43,983 nucleotides of DNA from assembly GCA_018969975.1 (NCBI GenBank), contig JAGWXI010000014.1, positions 1-43,983 of the forward strand. Direction: 5' to 3'. Shown here piece by piece: positions 37,601-43,983 of this stretch; position 1 is the first letter of the stretch; the number at the start of each line of letters is the position of its first letter. The DNA comes from Burkholderiales bacterium. Its GTDB lineage: Bacteria; Pseudomonadota; Gammaproteobacteria; Burkholderiales; Burkholderiaceae_C. The notes beneath the pieces are model-generated. The model was given only the letters and a program-made list of their open reading frames with translations, did no database searches and had not been told where the DNA came from. A program made the position numbers and the translations under genes.

Positions 37601-37967
37601 AGTCTTGTAATTCACGAATTTCGCTCGGCACGATGACACCACCGCCACCGCCAAAGACTTGGATATGTTCACCACCACGCTGTCGCAACAAGTCGACCAT
37701 GTATTTGAAATACTCGACATGCCCGCCTTGGTAGGAGCTGATGGCGATGCCTTGCACGTCTTCTTGCAGCGCAGCTGTCACCACCTCATCCACGGAACGG
37801 TTGTGTCCTAAGTGAATGACCTCTGCGCCCATGCCTTGCAAGATGCGGCGCATGATGTTGATGGCAGCGTCGTGTCCGTCAAACAAACTCGCGGCGGTGA
37901 CAAAACGCACTTTTTGCGTCGGCTTGTAATTGGCGAGGGCTTGGAATTCAGCGGACAGATTGGACAT
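34611..37967 (-). CDS. icmF: Fused isobutyryl-CoA mutase IcmF (B12 domain, G-protein chaperone, mutase)
   Basis: Adenosylcobalamin enzyme that interconverts isobutyryl-CoA and butyryl-CoA. 1118 residues in three parts. The N-terminal B12 domain (about 18-150) has [11 protein letters not shown], where His32 is the likely cobalt ligand, and ISSYQGGH. The MeaI-type GTPase domain (about 215-450) has Walker [10 protein letters not shown] (222-230), ETSGIGQ and NKFD (378-381). The C-terminal mutase barrel from about 590 has [14 protein letters not shown] and [12 protein letters not shown]. This domain order, and the FAFKR segment where methylmalonyl-CoA mutase has a Tyr, identify the IcmF class. 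A GGAGA site precedes the ATG, 17 bases after dctM. Confidence 0.94.
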   Translation of the reverse strand: MSNLSAEFQALANYKPTQKVRFVTAASLFDGHDAAINIMRRILQGMGAEVIHLGHNRSVDEVVTAALQEDVQGIAISSYQGGHVEYFKYMVDLLRQRGGEHIQVFGGGGGVIVPSEIRELQDYGVTRIYSPEDGQKMGLQGMIGEMIMRCDKDLSGYAPASVKDIQGRDEMAWRKLAQLITALENAPVDSNGKASDPAFHKLVEAIRKEALNHKVPVLGITGTGGAGKSSLTDELVRRMRLDQGDALRIAVISIDPSRRKSGGALLGDRIRMNAISPWSAGKSTAKDKNDSGQRVFMRSLATRDFGSEISAALPDVLAATKCAGFDLIIVETSGIGQGDAAIVPHVDIPMYVMTPEFGAASQLEKIDMLDFAEFVAINKFDRKGASDALRDVAKQVQRNKEAWTTPTEDMPVFGTMAARFNDDGVTALYQALKGRLSELGLKLKDGLLPLVKVRHSTNQTPIVPAARTRYLAEISDTVRSYKKRARTQAKLAREIQQLLAAADMLEVDKPGRAKAAEAARDLAKQREEGMGAAERKLIHQWPAMLAAYAGDEYVVKIRDKEIRTALTTKSLSGTTIRKVSLPQYEDHGEILKWLMLDNVPGSYPYTAGTFAFKRENEDPTRMFAGEGDPFRTNRRFKLVSQGMDAKRLSTAFDSVTLYGNDPDLRPDIYGKVGNSGVNVATLDDMKVLYDGFDLCNPTTSVSMTINGPAPSILAMFMNTAIDQNIDKFKTDNGREPTETETAKIKEWVLQNVRGTVQADILKEDQGQNTCLFSTEFSLKVMGDIAEYFVHNQVRNFYSVSISGYHIAEAGANPISQLAFTLSNGFTFVEAYLARGMHIDDFAPNLSFFFSNGMDPEYTVMGRVARRIWAVAMKEKYGANERSQKLKYHIQTSGRSLHAQEIQFNDIRTTLQALIAIYDNCNSLHTNAFDEAITTPTEDSVRRAMAIQLIINREWGLAKNENPSQGAFIIEELTELVEEAVLAEFERIAERGGVLGAMETGYQRGRIQDESMTYEMLKHTGELPIIGVNTFRNPKGDPVPDALELARSTEEEKQSQLKRLNDFHTRHKADAVVQIKRLQKAVIDNTNVFDVLMDAVRVCSLGQITNALFEVGGQYRRNM

Positions 37968-37984
37968 GGTTGTCTCCGAAAGCT

Positions 37985-40003
37985 TTAACCACCGTAGAGG
38001 TAGTTAGGCAGCCACAAGGTCAATCCTGGCCAGATGTACATCAGCACCATGCACAGAATCACGATCAGCATATAGGGCATCATGCCCGCAAAAATCTGAT
38101 TGATGGTCACATGCGGTGGCGAGACGCCCTTCAAATAGAAGGCCGACATGGCGACAGGTGGCGACAGGAAAGCTGCTTGCAAGTTCACGAAGACCAGCAC
38201 GCCCCACAAAATGGGGTCGATTTGGAAATGTGCCAACAAAGGCAAGAAGATGGGCACAAAAATCACGATGATTTCGGTCCACTCCAGCGGCCAACCTAGG
38301 ATAAAAATGATGGCTTGCGACAGGAGCAGGAATTGAATGGGGCTCAGGTTCATTGCCATTACCCATTCTTCGACCAACCGCTGCCCGCCCAAGATAGCAA
38401 AAACTGCCGAGAACAAAGCTGATCCAACAAACAACCAGCAGACCATAGAGGTGGTTTTGGCTGTCAGGAAAACGGCCTCCTTGGTACGTTTGAAATCCAA
38501 GGAACCGGAAGCCCAGGCCATTACAAATGCGCCTGCGGCACCAACTGCTGCTGATTCAGTGGCCGTAGTAATACCCAGCAAGATGACACCCAAGACCACC
38601 ACGGTCAAAACACCCAAGGGCATCACCGATTTGACTAGCATGTCGAGGATTTCAAATTGTTCACCATCAAAACCTCTGTAATACCACACCAGCAGAGCGA
38701 TAAGAAATGCACAGCTGATAAAGAAGCCGTTATAGAAGCTATCAGGTACAGGCTCGGTTCTTGGGGCTTCAGAGGTGTCGCCATCACCCAAGGACTGCAT
38801 GGGCGCGTCACCTTCTGCCTGTGCATTTTTAGTGTCTGACTCGGCACCCGGGGGCAGTTGTACATCATTGGCACCTGGGGGTGCTTTGACCGACTCAGCG
38901 CCAGGGGGCTCTTGTACGCTGTTACTAGCGCCGGGAGGTTCTTGGACACCATTGCTCAGACCAGGGGGCTCTTTCACGCCGTCGCTGGCACCCGCTGGTT
39001 CTGATACGCCGCCTTGGGGGGTGGCCTCTTTGAGCGCGTTGCCGTTGTCGGTTTGTGCAGGTTGCGAGATGGCCGCTTTGGCTGCATCAGCGGCATTATT
39101 GTCTGCTTGAGAATGGATTACGACATACCACCAGACTGAGCCAAGAGCGACCAATACAGTGATCAAAGGTACCAAGCTCATGACCAGGCTTTTGACTAGC
39201 AGCCACCACGTGACGCGTAACTGGCTAACTTGAATTTGCAAAGCGCGCTGAGGGCTTACGACAGCAGAGACTAAAGCAGGCAAGATACGTGGCGAGTACT
39301 GTTGCCCCAAGGCTTGTAACCATGGAGAAACAGGAGCCCTGAGTTTTTCTTCTGGCAACTTGGGAGCGACTTTAGGGTCGATCAAGACCCATCCAATCAC
39401 ATAGACCAAATACAAAAATGCCAAAAAGAAGCCAGGGAACATGGCGGCCGCATAGAGCTTCACTACCGATTGGCCCGCTACAGCGGCGTACACAATGATC
39501 ATGACAGAAGGGGGAATCAAAATACCCAAGGTGCCACCAGCGGTAATGACACCAGCAGCCAAGCGTGTGTCATAACCCGCGTTGAGCATAGGTCGCATGG
39601 CAATCACGCCCATCAACACCACTACGGCGCCGACTAAACCACTGGCAATACCCCAAAAGGTACAAATCACCAAGGTGGCTACAGCCAGGGAGCCTGGTAA
39701 TCGGCGGAAAGCTAACTGCACGCTATGGAACATTTTGTCAACCAGAGCGCCGCGTTCCATCACATAGCCCATCAGCACAAAGAGTGGGATGGAGAGCAAA
39801 GTATCGTTGGTCATCGCGCCAAAAGTGCGTTGCACCATCAGGTTGAAAACTTTGTTGTCTAACCAAGGTTGGCTAGGGTCGTAGAAGGCGGTAAAACCAA
39901 ATGCCATGCCTAATCCCATGAGGGTGAAGGCTGTGGGGAATCCCATCATGATGACCACCACGATAAGGGCCAACATGGCTAGGCCGAGTGCTGGATCGCT
40001 CAT
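37985..40003 (-). CDS. dctM: TRAP transporter large permease DctM with extended repeat loop
   Basis: Membrane channel of a TRAP importer driven by an ion gradient. At 672 residues it is some 240 longer than the usual DctM of about 430. The two conserved halves are residues 1-205 ([37 protein letters not shown]) and 450-672 ([39 protein letters not shown]). The insertion between them has two extra hydrophobic helices (about 269-295 and 424-443) around a hydrophilic loop with PPGA repeats. Long DctM forms occur in the mannitol/chloroaromatic (FcbT-like) TRAP group. It overlaps dctQ by 4 bases. Confidence 0.92.
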   Translation of the reverse strand: MSDPALGLAMLALIVVVIMMGFPTAFTLMGLGMAFGFTAFYDPSQPWLDNKVFNLMVQRTFGAMTNDTLLSIPLFVLMGYVMERGALVDKMFHSVQLAFRRLPGSLAVATLVICTFWGIASGLVGAVVVLMGVIAMRPMLNAGYDTRLAAGVITAGGTLGILIPPSVMIIVYAAVAGQSVVKLYAAAMFPGFFLAFLYLVYVIGWVLIDPKVAPKLPEEKLRAPVSPWLQALGQQYSPRILPALVSAVVSPQRALQIQVSQLRVTWWLLVKSLVMSLVPLITVLVALGSVWWYVVIHSQADNNAADAAKAAISQPAQTDNGNALKEATPQGGVSEPAGASDGVKEPPGLSNGVQEPPGASNSVQEPPGAESVKAPPGANDVQLPPGAESDTKNAQAEGDAPMQSLGDGDTSEAPRTEPVPDSFYNGFFISCAFLIALLVWYYRGFDGEQFEILDMLVKSVMPLGVLTVVVLGVILLGITTATESAAVGAAGAFVMAWASGSLDFKRTKEAVFLTAKTTSMVCWLFVGSALFSAVFAILGGQRLVEEWVMAMNLSPIQFLLLSQAIIFILGWPLEWTEIIVIFVPIFLPLLAHFQIDPILWGVLVFVNLQAAFLSPPVAMSAFYLKGVSPPHVTINQIFAGMMPYMLIVILCMVLMYIWPGLTLWLPNYLYGG
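38837..39010 (-). repeat. Degenerate tandem repeats coding for the PPGA loop in dctM
   Basis: Six imperfect units of 27 to 30 bases encode residues 332-389 of DctM. The protein units read about [48 protein letters not shown] and DVQLPPGAE. Four units are ten residues and two are nine, so the repeats stay in frame. Unit number may vary between strains. Confidence 0.8.
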
Positions 40004-40671
40004 GTGCGATCTCCTTTAGGGGCAAGATGGCCGCGTTGGTGGGCCTCTTCGTCAATGGATTTGGCACGCGCAATCGCATCGCGCTTGGCGTCTTCATCAA
40101 CGTAAACGCTATTAGCAAGTTGCTGTTCAACGACATCAATTTCATTGGCGTCTTTGAGCCGTTCTGGCCACTCGCCAGTATTGAGACAAACCACACAACG
40201 CACGACTTCAGTGAGGCCTTGCATCAGAACAATAAGCCCAGCAAAAGGAATAACAGCCTTGAAGGGATAGAGCGGGAGAGGAGTTGCATTAAAAGTATGC
40301 TCACGAATGAGCCATGAATCATTTGCATAGCCCCAGCCTGCCCATGTGAGGGCTATCACGCCAGGAAAGAAAAACAGGATGTAGAGCACCAAATCAAGTG
40401 CCGCTTGGGTGCGAGGTGCAGCACTTCCATAAAAAAAGTCGCCACGAACATGGCCGTTTTGACTCAGGGTGTAGGCGCCGCACATCATGAACAGTGTTCC
40501 GTAAAACATATTGCTGGCGTCGAAAATCCAAGCTGTGGGGGAGTTCAAGGCGTAGCGTTTGAAGACTTCCACCACGACCATTAGCATCAAAGCGATGATG
40601 AGCCAGGAAAACGCCTTGCCCACCCATGTACTAATTTCATCTGCTGTGTGCAGCAGTTTTTGTGTATTCAT
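40000..40671 (-). CDS. dctQ: TRAP transporter small permease DctQ
   Basis: Small membrane subunit of the TRAP importer, 223 residues with four main hydrophobic helices. Typical segments are WVGKAFSWLIIALMLMVVVE, the Trp-containing AWIFDASNMFYGTLFMMCGA and VRGDFFYGSAAPRTQAALD. A hydrophilic C-terminal tail of about 60 residues (LNTGEWPERLKDANEIDV onward) is longer than in the minimal family. It follows the terminator behind dctP and overlaps dctM by 4 bases. Confidence 0.92.
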   Translation of the reverse strand: MNTQKLLHTADEISTWVGKAFSWLIIALMLMVVVEVFKRYALNSPTAWIFDASNMFYGTLFMMCGAYTLSQNGHVRGDFFYGSAAPRTQAALDLVLYILFFFPGVIALTWAGWGYANDSWLIREHTFNATPLPLYPFKAVIPFAGLIVLMQGLTEVVRCVVCLNTGEWPERLKDANEIDVVEQQLANSVYVDEDAKRDAIARAKSIDEEAHQRGHLAPKGDRT

Positions 40672-40687
40672 AAAGGCCTAAGGAAAT

Positions 40688-40723
40688 AAAAAAACCCATT
40701 CAGGGGACCTTCCCCCAAATGGG
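40688..40723 (-). terminator. Internal intrinsic terminator between dctP and dctQ
   Basis: On the minus strand, CCCAT (40719-40723) and GGGG (40712-40715) pair with CCCC (40703-40706) and ATGGG (40695-40699), and seven Ts follow (40688-40694). It stands 20 bases after the dctP stop and ahead of dctQ. It should let the binding protein be made in excess, with some transcripts reading on into dctQM-icmF. Confidence 0.8.
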
Positions 40724-40743
40724 CTAATAGTTTAAGCGAGTGA

Positions 40744-41865
40744 TCAGGCCTTTTTGGGCGCAGGCTTAGCGAAGTAACGGTTGTAGGCTATCTTGAAGTC
40801 AACCATGTAGTCGTTTTGCCATTGGCCTGCGCGTGCAGCGAAAGCGCGTTGCGATTCCATGACTTTCTTGAAGAAGGGGTTCTCTGCAGACTTTTTCTCC
40901 ACAACTTTGTCCCACGCGTCCAATTGCGCCTTGAGGATGGCATCAGGCGTCTTGTAGAACTTGATACCTTGCTTTTTCAAGTCAGCGTAATCTTTGGAGT
41001 TACGGTCGATAGCCTTCCAACTCATCTCGGCTGAAGAAGCTTGCACCGCATATTCGATGATCGATTTGAGTTCGGCAGGAAGTGCGTCGACCTTGCCCTT
41101 GTTGAACAAGATTTCAAACTGCTCGCCGCTTTGGTGAAAGCTTTGCAACATGCAGTTTTTCACCACGTCTGGGAATCCCAAGATACGGTCTGAGGTGGCA
41201 TTGTTAAATTCAGCAGCGTCAATCAAGCCGCGGTCCAAGGCGGGCACAATTTCGCCACCAGGCAGTGGATTGACCGCAACGCCAAGTTCAGTGAAGATGT
41301 CCACGGCTAAGCCGACGGTACGGAACTTCAAGCCCTTCAAATCAGCCACTTTGGCGATGGGTTTTTTAAACCAACCCAAAGGCTGTGTTGGCATAGGACC
41401 ATACACATAAGAGGCCACATCAATATTGAGCGACTTGTAAATTTCTTCTAGCAATTGCTTACCACCGCCGTATTGGTGCCAAGCAAGAACCATGTTGGGG
41501 TCCATACCAAAAGCAGGGCCAGAACCCCACAAGGCCAAGGCAGAGCTTTTACCGTAGTGGTAGGCCAACACACCGTGACCGCCGTCTAGCGTACCCTTGT
41601 TCACAGCATCCAAAAGCTGGAAGGCTGGAACGACTGAGCCAGAGGGAAGCACTTCAATTTTGAGGCGGCCACTGGCCATGTTGTTGACTTTGGAGGCAAA
41701 GTCATTGGCGTATTCATGGAAGATGTCCTTGGCAGGCCAAGTGCTCTGAAAACGCATGGACACGGTTTGTGCCCGAGAAATCATGGGTGCTGTCATGGCG
41801 CCAGCAGCGACTGCGGCACCTTTGAGCATGTTGCGGCGGCCTGCGCCTTTTTGGATGTCTGTCAT
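40744..41865 (-). CDS. dctP: TRAP transporter substrate-binding protein DctP (2-oxoacid binder-like)
   Basis: Periplasmic binding protein of the TRAP importer. From ATG 41865 it has 373 residues, with an AGGAGA site 7 bases before it; the frame runs 159 codons further upstream, but that part has no family likeness. The N-terminus has a twin-arginine signal (GRRNMLKGAA, residues 9-18), so export may be by Tat. KGLKFRTVGLA, LPGGEIVPALDRGLIDAAEF and the following NN resemble TakP of Rhodobacter, which binds 2-oxo monocarboxylates; the FcbT/mannitol group is the wider family. The 2-oxoacid ligand is an inference from remembered likeness. Confidence 0.92.
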   Translation of the reverse strand: MTDIQKGAGRRNMLKGAAVAAGAMTAPMISRAQTVSMRFQSTWPAKDIFHEYANDFASKVNNMASGRLKIEVLPSGSVVPAFQLLDAVNKGTLDGGHGVLAYHYGKSSALALWGSGPAFGMDPNMVLAWHQYGGGKQLLEEIYKSLNIDVASYVYGPMPTQPLGWFKKPIAKVADLKGLKFRTVGLAVDIFTELGVAVNPLPGGEIVPALDRGLIDAAEFNNATSDRILGFPDVVKNCMLQSFHQSGEQFEILFNKGKVDALPAELKSIIEYAVQASSAEMSWKAIDRNSKDYADLKKQGIKFYKTPDAILKAQLDAWDKVVEKKSAENPFFKKVMESQRAFAARAGQWQNDYMVDFKIAYNRYFAKPAPKKA

Positions 41866-41919
41866 GTAGCAATCTCCTGGGAATTTATCAAAGACACTTA
41901 AAAATTTAAGACGCCCATT

Positions 41920-41948
41920 CTTATGCCTTAGTGCATCCATGAATGCAA
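41920..41948 (-). promoter_or_regulatory. Putative sigma-70 promoter of the dctP operon
   Basis: On the minus strand, TTGCAT (41943-41948) and CATAAG (41920-41925) are 17 bases apart, each matching the consensus at 4 of 6. The start would be near 41913, about 50 bases before the dctP ATG. A short AT-rich palindrome (CTTAAAAATTTAAG, 41897-41910) lies in the leader. Confidence 0.45.
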
Positions 41949-42061
41949 GGGTTTCCCCCAGTCGCAAAAAAAAGAACGAGCGGTCTGTCTCAAGTGTGAC
42001 CACTTGGCACCTATATATACTTCTCGGCGCATCCAGCAATACAAAACAACAAACCAAAACG

Positions 42062-42844
42062 ATGAGTTTCCTAGCCCTCGACGTAGGCAATACACGACTA
42101 AAGTGGGCGTTGTTTGATAGTCCCAAACCGCGGGCTACTTTGCTAGACCATGGTGCAGTTTTTTTAGAAAACATAGACCGTCTAGGCGACAACGAATGGC
42201 GCAACCTTGCTACACCAAGACAGTCGCTCGGTTGCATCGTTGCAGGTGAAGCGATTCGCAGGCGGGTAGAGGAGCAAATGGAGCTATGGGACGTCACGCC
42301 CCACTGGGCAGTATCCACTGCGGCAGAAGCTGGTTTGACCAACGGCTACGATCATCCTGCCCGACTAGGAACGGACCGTTGGGTTGCCATGATTGGTGCC
42401 TATGCGCGTATGCAACATCAACGCATGGGCTTACCAGCGCGGCCCCTGGTGGTGGTGATGGTTGGTACTGCGGTGACTGTTGAGGCGATTGACACCTCGG
42501 GCAAGTTCTTGGGCGGATTTATCTTGCCTGGACATGGCATTATGTTGCGGGCCCTGGAGTCTGGAACTGCTGGATTGCGCGTGCCAACTGGCAATGTGTG
42601 CGAATTTCCTACCAACACAAGTGACGCCTTAACAAGTGGCGGCACTTTTGCGATTGCTGGAGCCGTCGAGCGGATGGTTCAGCACGTTCGCGAAAAATGC
42701 GGTGCAGAGCCACTTTGTTATATGACTGGCGGAGCGGGATGGAAAATGGCCCCGAGTTTGTCTGTTCCACATGAATTGGTGGAGTCGCTCATATTTGATG
42801 GGTTGCTGGAGATTGCGGACCAGCGACTAAAAACTTCCAAATAA
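42062..42844 (+). CDS. coaX: Type III pantothenate kinase (CoaX/Baf family)
   Basis: First step of coenzyme A synthesis: ATP-dependent phosphorylation of pantothenate. From ATG 42062 it has 260 residues; the open frame upstream is not family-like. Phosphate-binding [11 protein letters not shown] (residues 5-15), [13 protein letters not shown] and [20 protein letters not shown] are clear. The segment usually read DxGTAxTxD is here MVGTAVTVE (residues 133-141), so both acidic positions are altered. Bordetella Baf is also changed at the first position. No ribosome-binding site is seen; a TATACT at 42016-42021 is a possible -10 without a good -35. Confidence 0.88.
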   Translation: MSFLALDVGNTRLKWALFDSPKPRATLLDHGAVFLENIDRLGDNEWRNLATPRQSLGCIVAGEAIRRRVEEQMELWDVTPHWAVSTAAEAGLTNGYDHPARLGTDRWVAMIGAYARMQHQRMGLPARPLVVVMVGTAVTVEAIDTSGKFLGGFILPGHGIMLRALESGTAGLRVPTGNVCEFPTNTSDALTSGGTFAIAGAVERMVQHVREKCGAEPLCYMTGGAGWKMAPSLSVPHELVESLIFDGLLEIADQRLKTSK

Positions 42845-42862
42845 TTGCGGGAATTCCCCCGC

Positions 42863-42892
42863 ATGACAAATGGGGATAAGTAGGGCTAGACT
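42863..42892 (+). promoter_or_regulatory. Putative promoter of the M20 gene, start at or near its ATG
   Basis: ATGACA (42863-42868) and TAGACT (42887-42892) are 18 bases apart, matching the consensus at 5 and 4 of 6 positions. The predicted start, at 42899, coincides with the A of the ATG, which would give a leaderless mRNA. Confidence 0.4.
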
Positions 42893-42898
42893 GCAGAG

Positions 42899-43983
42899 AT
42901 GCAAATCCTAGACTCACTAGTTACCCAAGCCGCCAGCATCAGCGCTGTGCGCCGCGACATCCACGCACACCCTGAACTTTGCTTCCAAGAGCAACGCACC
43001 TCTGACGTGGTCGCGGCCAAGCTGACCGAATGGGGGATACCTATCCACCGCGGCATGGGCACCACGGGCGTGGTGGGCATTATCAAAAACGGCACGAGCG
43101 ACCGGGCTATCGGCTTGCGTGCCGATATGGACGCTTTGCCCATGCAAGAGTTCAACAAGTTTCCACACGCCAGCCAAAACCCCGGAAAAATGCACGCTTG
43201 CGGCCACGACGGCCACGTGGCCATGTTGTTAGCGGCGGCGCAGCATTTGGCGAAAAACCGCAACTTTGACGGCACCGTGTATGTGATCTTCCAGCCCGCC
43301 GAAGAAGGCGGCGGTGGTGCGCGTGAAATGATCAAAGACGGCTTGTTTGAGAAGTTTCCGATGCAGGCGGTGTACGGCATGCACAACTGGCCAGGTTTGG
43401 GCGTCGGCAAATTCGCTTTGAGCGCGGGGCCTGTGATGGCGTCGAGTAATGAGTTCACTATCACCATCCATGGCAAGGGCAGCCATGCGGCTTTGCCGCA
43501 TAACGGTATCGATCCTGTGCCCATCGCCTGCCAAATGGTGCAAGCGTTTCAGACCATCATCAGCCGCAACAAAAAACCGGTGGATGCTGGCGTGATTTCG
43601 GTCACCATGATCCATGCGGGTGAAGCGACCAATGTGGTGCCAGACCAATGCCAGATGCGCGGTACGGTGCGCACTTTTAGCATTGAGGTGCTCGACATGA
43701 TCGAGCAGCGTATGCGTGAAGTGGCCCAGCACATTTGCACCGCCTTTAGCGCAACCTGCGAGTTCGATTTCCATCGCAACTACCCGCCGACGATCAACCA
43801 CGTGGCAGAAACCGATTTCGCCAAAAAAGTGCTGTCAACCATCGTGGGTGAAGCCAACATCGTGCCCCAAGAACCCACCATGGGCGCGGAAGACTTCTCT
43901 TACATGCTGCAAGCCGTGCCCGGCGCCTACGCGTTCATCGGTAACGGCGAAGGCGCCCACCGAGAAATAGGCCACGGCGAAGG
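42899..43983 (+). CDS. M20 family amidohydrolase/metallopeptidase (3' partial)
   Basis: Zinc hydrolase of the hippurate hydrolase/N-acyl amino acid amidohydrolase group. The frame is open from ATG 42899 to the window end, with 361 codons visible of an expected 390-400. Seen: RRDIHAHPELCFQE near the start, LRADMDALP (residues 73-81), the metal and catalytic motif HACGHDGH (99-106), QPAEEGGGG (132-140), the dimerisation-domain signature GKGSHAALPHNGIDPV and MGAEDFSYML near the end. The natural substrate cannot be told from sequence. A hairpin (GCGGG/CCCGC, 42847-42862) after coaX lacks a T-tract. Confidence 0.93.
   Translation, partial: MQILDSLVTQAASISAVRRDIHAHPELCFQEQRTSDVVAAKLTEWGIPIHRGMGTTGVVGIIKNGTSDRAIGLRADMDALPMQEFNKFPHASQNPGKMHACGHDGHVAMLLAAAQHLAKNRNFDGTVYVIFQPAEEGGGGAREMIKDGLFEKFPMQAVYGMHNWPGLGVGKFALSAGPVMASSNEFTITIHGKGSHAALPHNGIDPVPIACQMVQAFQTIISRNKKPVDAGVISVTMIHAGEATNVVPDQCQMRGTVRTFSIEVLDMIEQRMREVAQHICTAFSATCEFDFHRNYPPTINHVAETDFAKKVLSTIVGEANIVPQEPTMGAEDFSYMLQAVPGAYAFIGNGEGAHREIGHGE

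Noticed and set aside
41939-42061. 41-codon upstream extension of coaX
   Set aside because: It covers the divergent promoter region, and the CoaX family begins at the ATG directly before the DVGNT motif.
41866-42342. 159-codon upstream extension of dctP
   Set aside because: It overlaps coaX on the other strand, lacks family likeness, and a good ribosome-binding site plus a Tat signal mark the start at 41865.
42847-42862. Hairpin GCGGG/CCCGC after coaX as a terminator
   Set aside because: No T-run follows on the plus strand; only a weak AT-rich stretch follows on the minus strand, where no gene ends.

Overview
The window looks like a chromosomal segment of a betaproteobacterium of the order Burkholderiales, most likely family Comamonadaceae. 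The reasons are the protein sequences of the spc/alpha ribosomal block, a recG-oxyR-ubiA-proC block beside it, two orphan Bug-type solute-binding proteins, a TRAP system of the large-permease type, a DUF1840 gene and an IcmF-type fused mutase. This placement is inferred from protein character, not from a search. Coding density is very high and no insertion sequence, prophage, integrase or CRISPR array is visible.

Layout. (1) 2-3192, plus strand: recG (5' truncated by the window edge), oxyR and ubiA, closely packed. Then on the minus strand come a small Lys-rich exported protein and proC. (2) 4399-13412, plus strand: a strong promoter, a structured leader, then the spc and alpha ribosomal operons (rplN to rplQ, including secY, rpmJ and rpoA), ending with an initiator tRNA-fMet and an intrinsic terminator. 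The S10 part (rpsJ to rpsQ) is not upstream of rplN and infA is not between secY and rpmJ. (3) 13433-17565: a DUF1840 gene and srkA, converging on htpG, which has a good sigma-32 promoter, and an rRNA/tRNA pseudouridine synthase gene. (4) 17567-28840: a Crp/Fnr-type regulator diverging from a catabolic/uptake cluster: acyl-CoA synthetase, livG, livH, livM, livK, livF, a PaaK-like adenylating enzyme, then two Bug-type binding proteins. A clean palindrome TTGTCG-N6-CGACAA sits between regulator and cluster. (5) 28837-33683, minus strand: a NodI/NodJ-type ABC exporter, 3-hydroxybutyryl-CoA dehydrogenase, a metallophosphoesterase, and a Ser/Thr kinase fused to a universal-stress domain, all in one direction. 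(6) 33717-34553: psd on the plus strand. (7) 34611-41865, minus strand: a dctP-dctQ-dctM TRAP transporter followed by icmF, as one apparent operon with an internal terminator after dctP. (8) 42062 to the end, plus strand: coaX and a truncated M20 amidohydrolase gene.

How the parts may work together. Blocks 1-3 are core growth and stress functions: replication-fork repair, the peroxide response, ubiquinone, proline, translation and chaperone. Block 4 reads as a regulated system that imports a carboxylic acid and activates it to a CoA thioester; its substrate cannot be told from sequence. Block 7 pairs a TRAP binding protein that resembles the 2-oxoacid binder TakP with isobutyryl-CoA mutase, which suggests use of branched-chain 2-oxoacids. 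The most interesting points are the operator geometry at 18325-18342, the TRAP-icmF operon with a PPG-repeat loop in the permease, the kinase-Usp/phosphoesterase pair, and the structured ribosomal leader.
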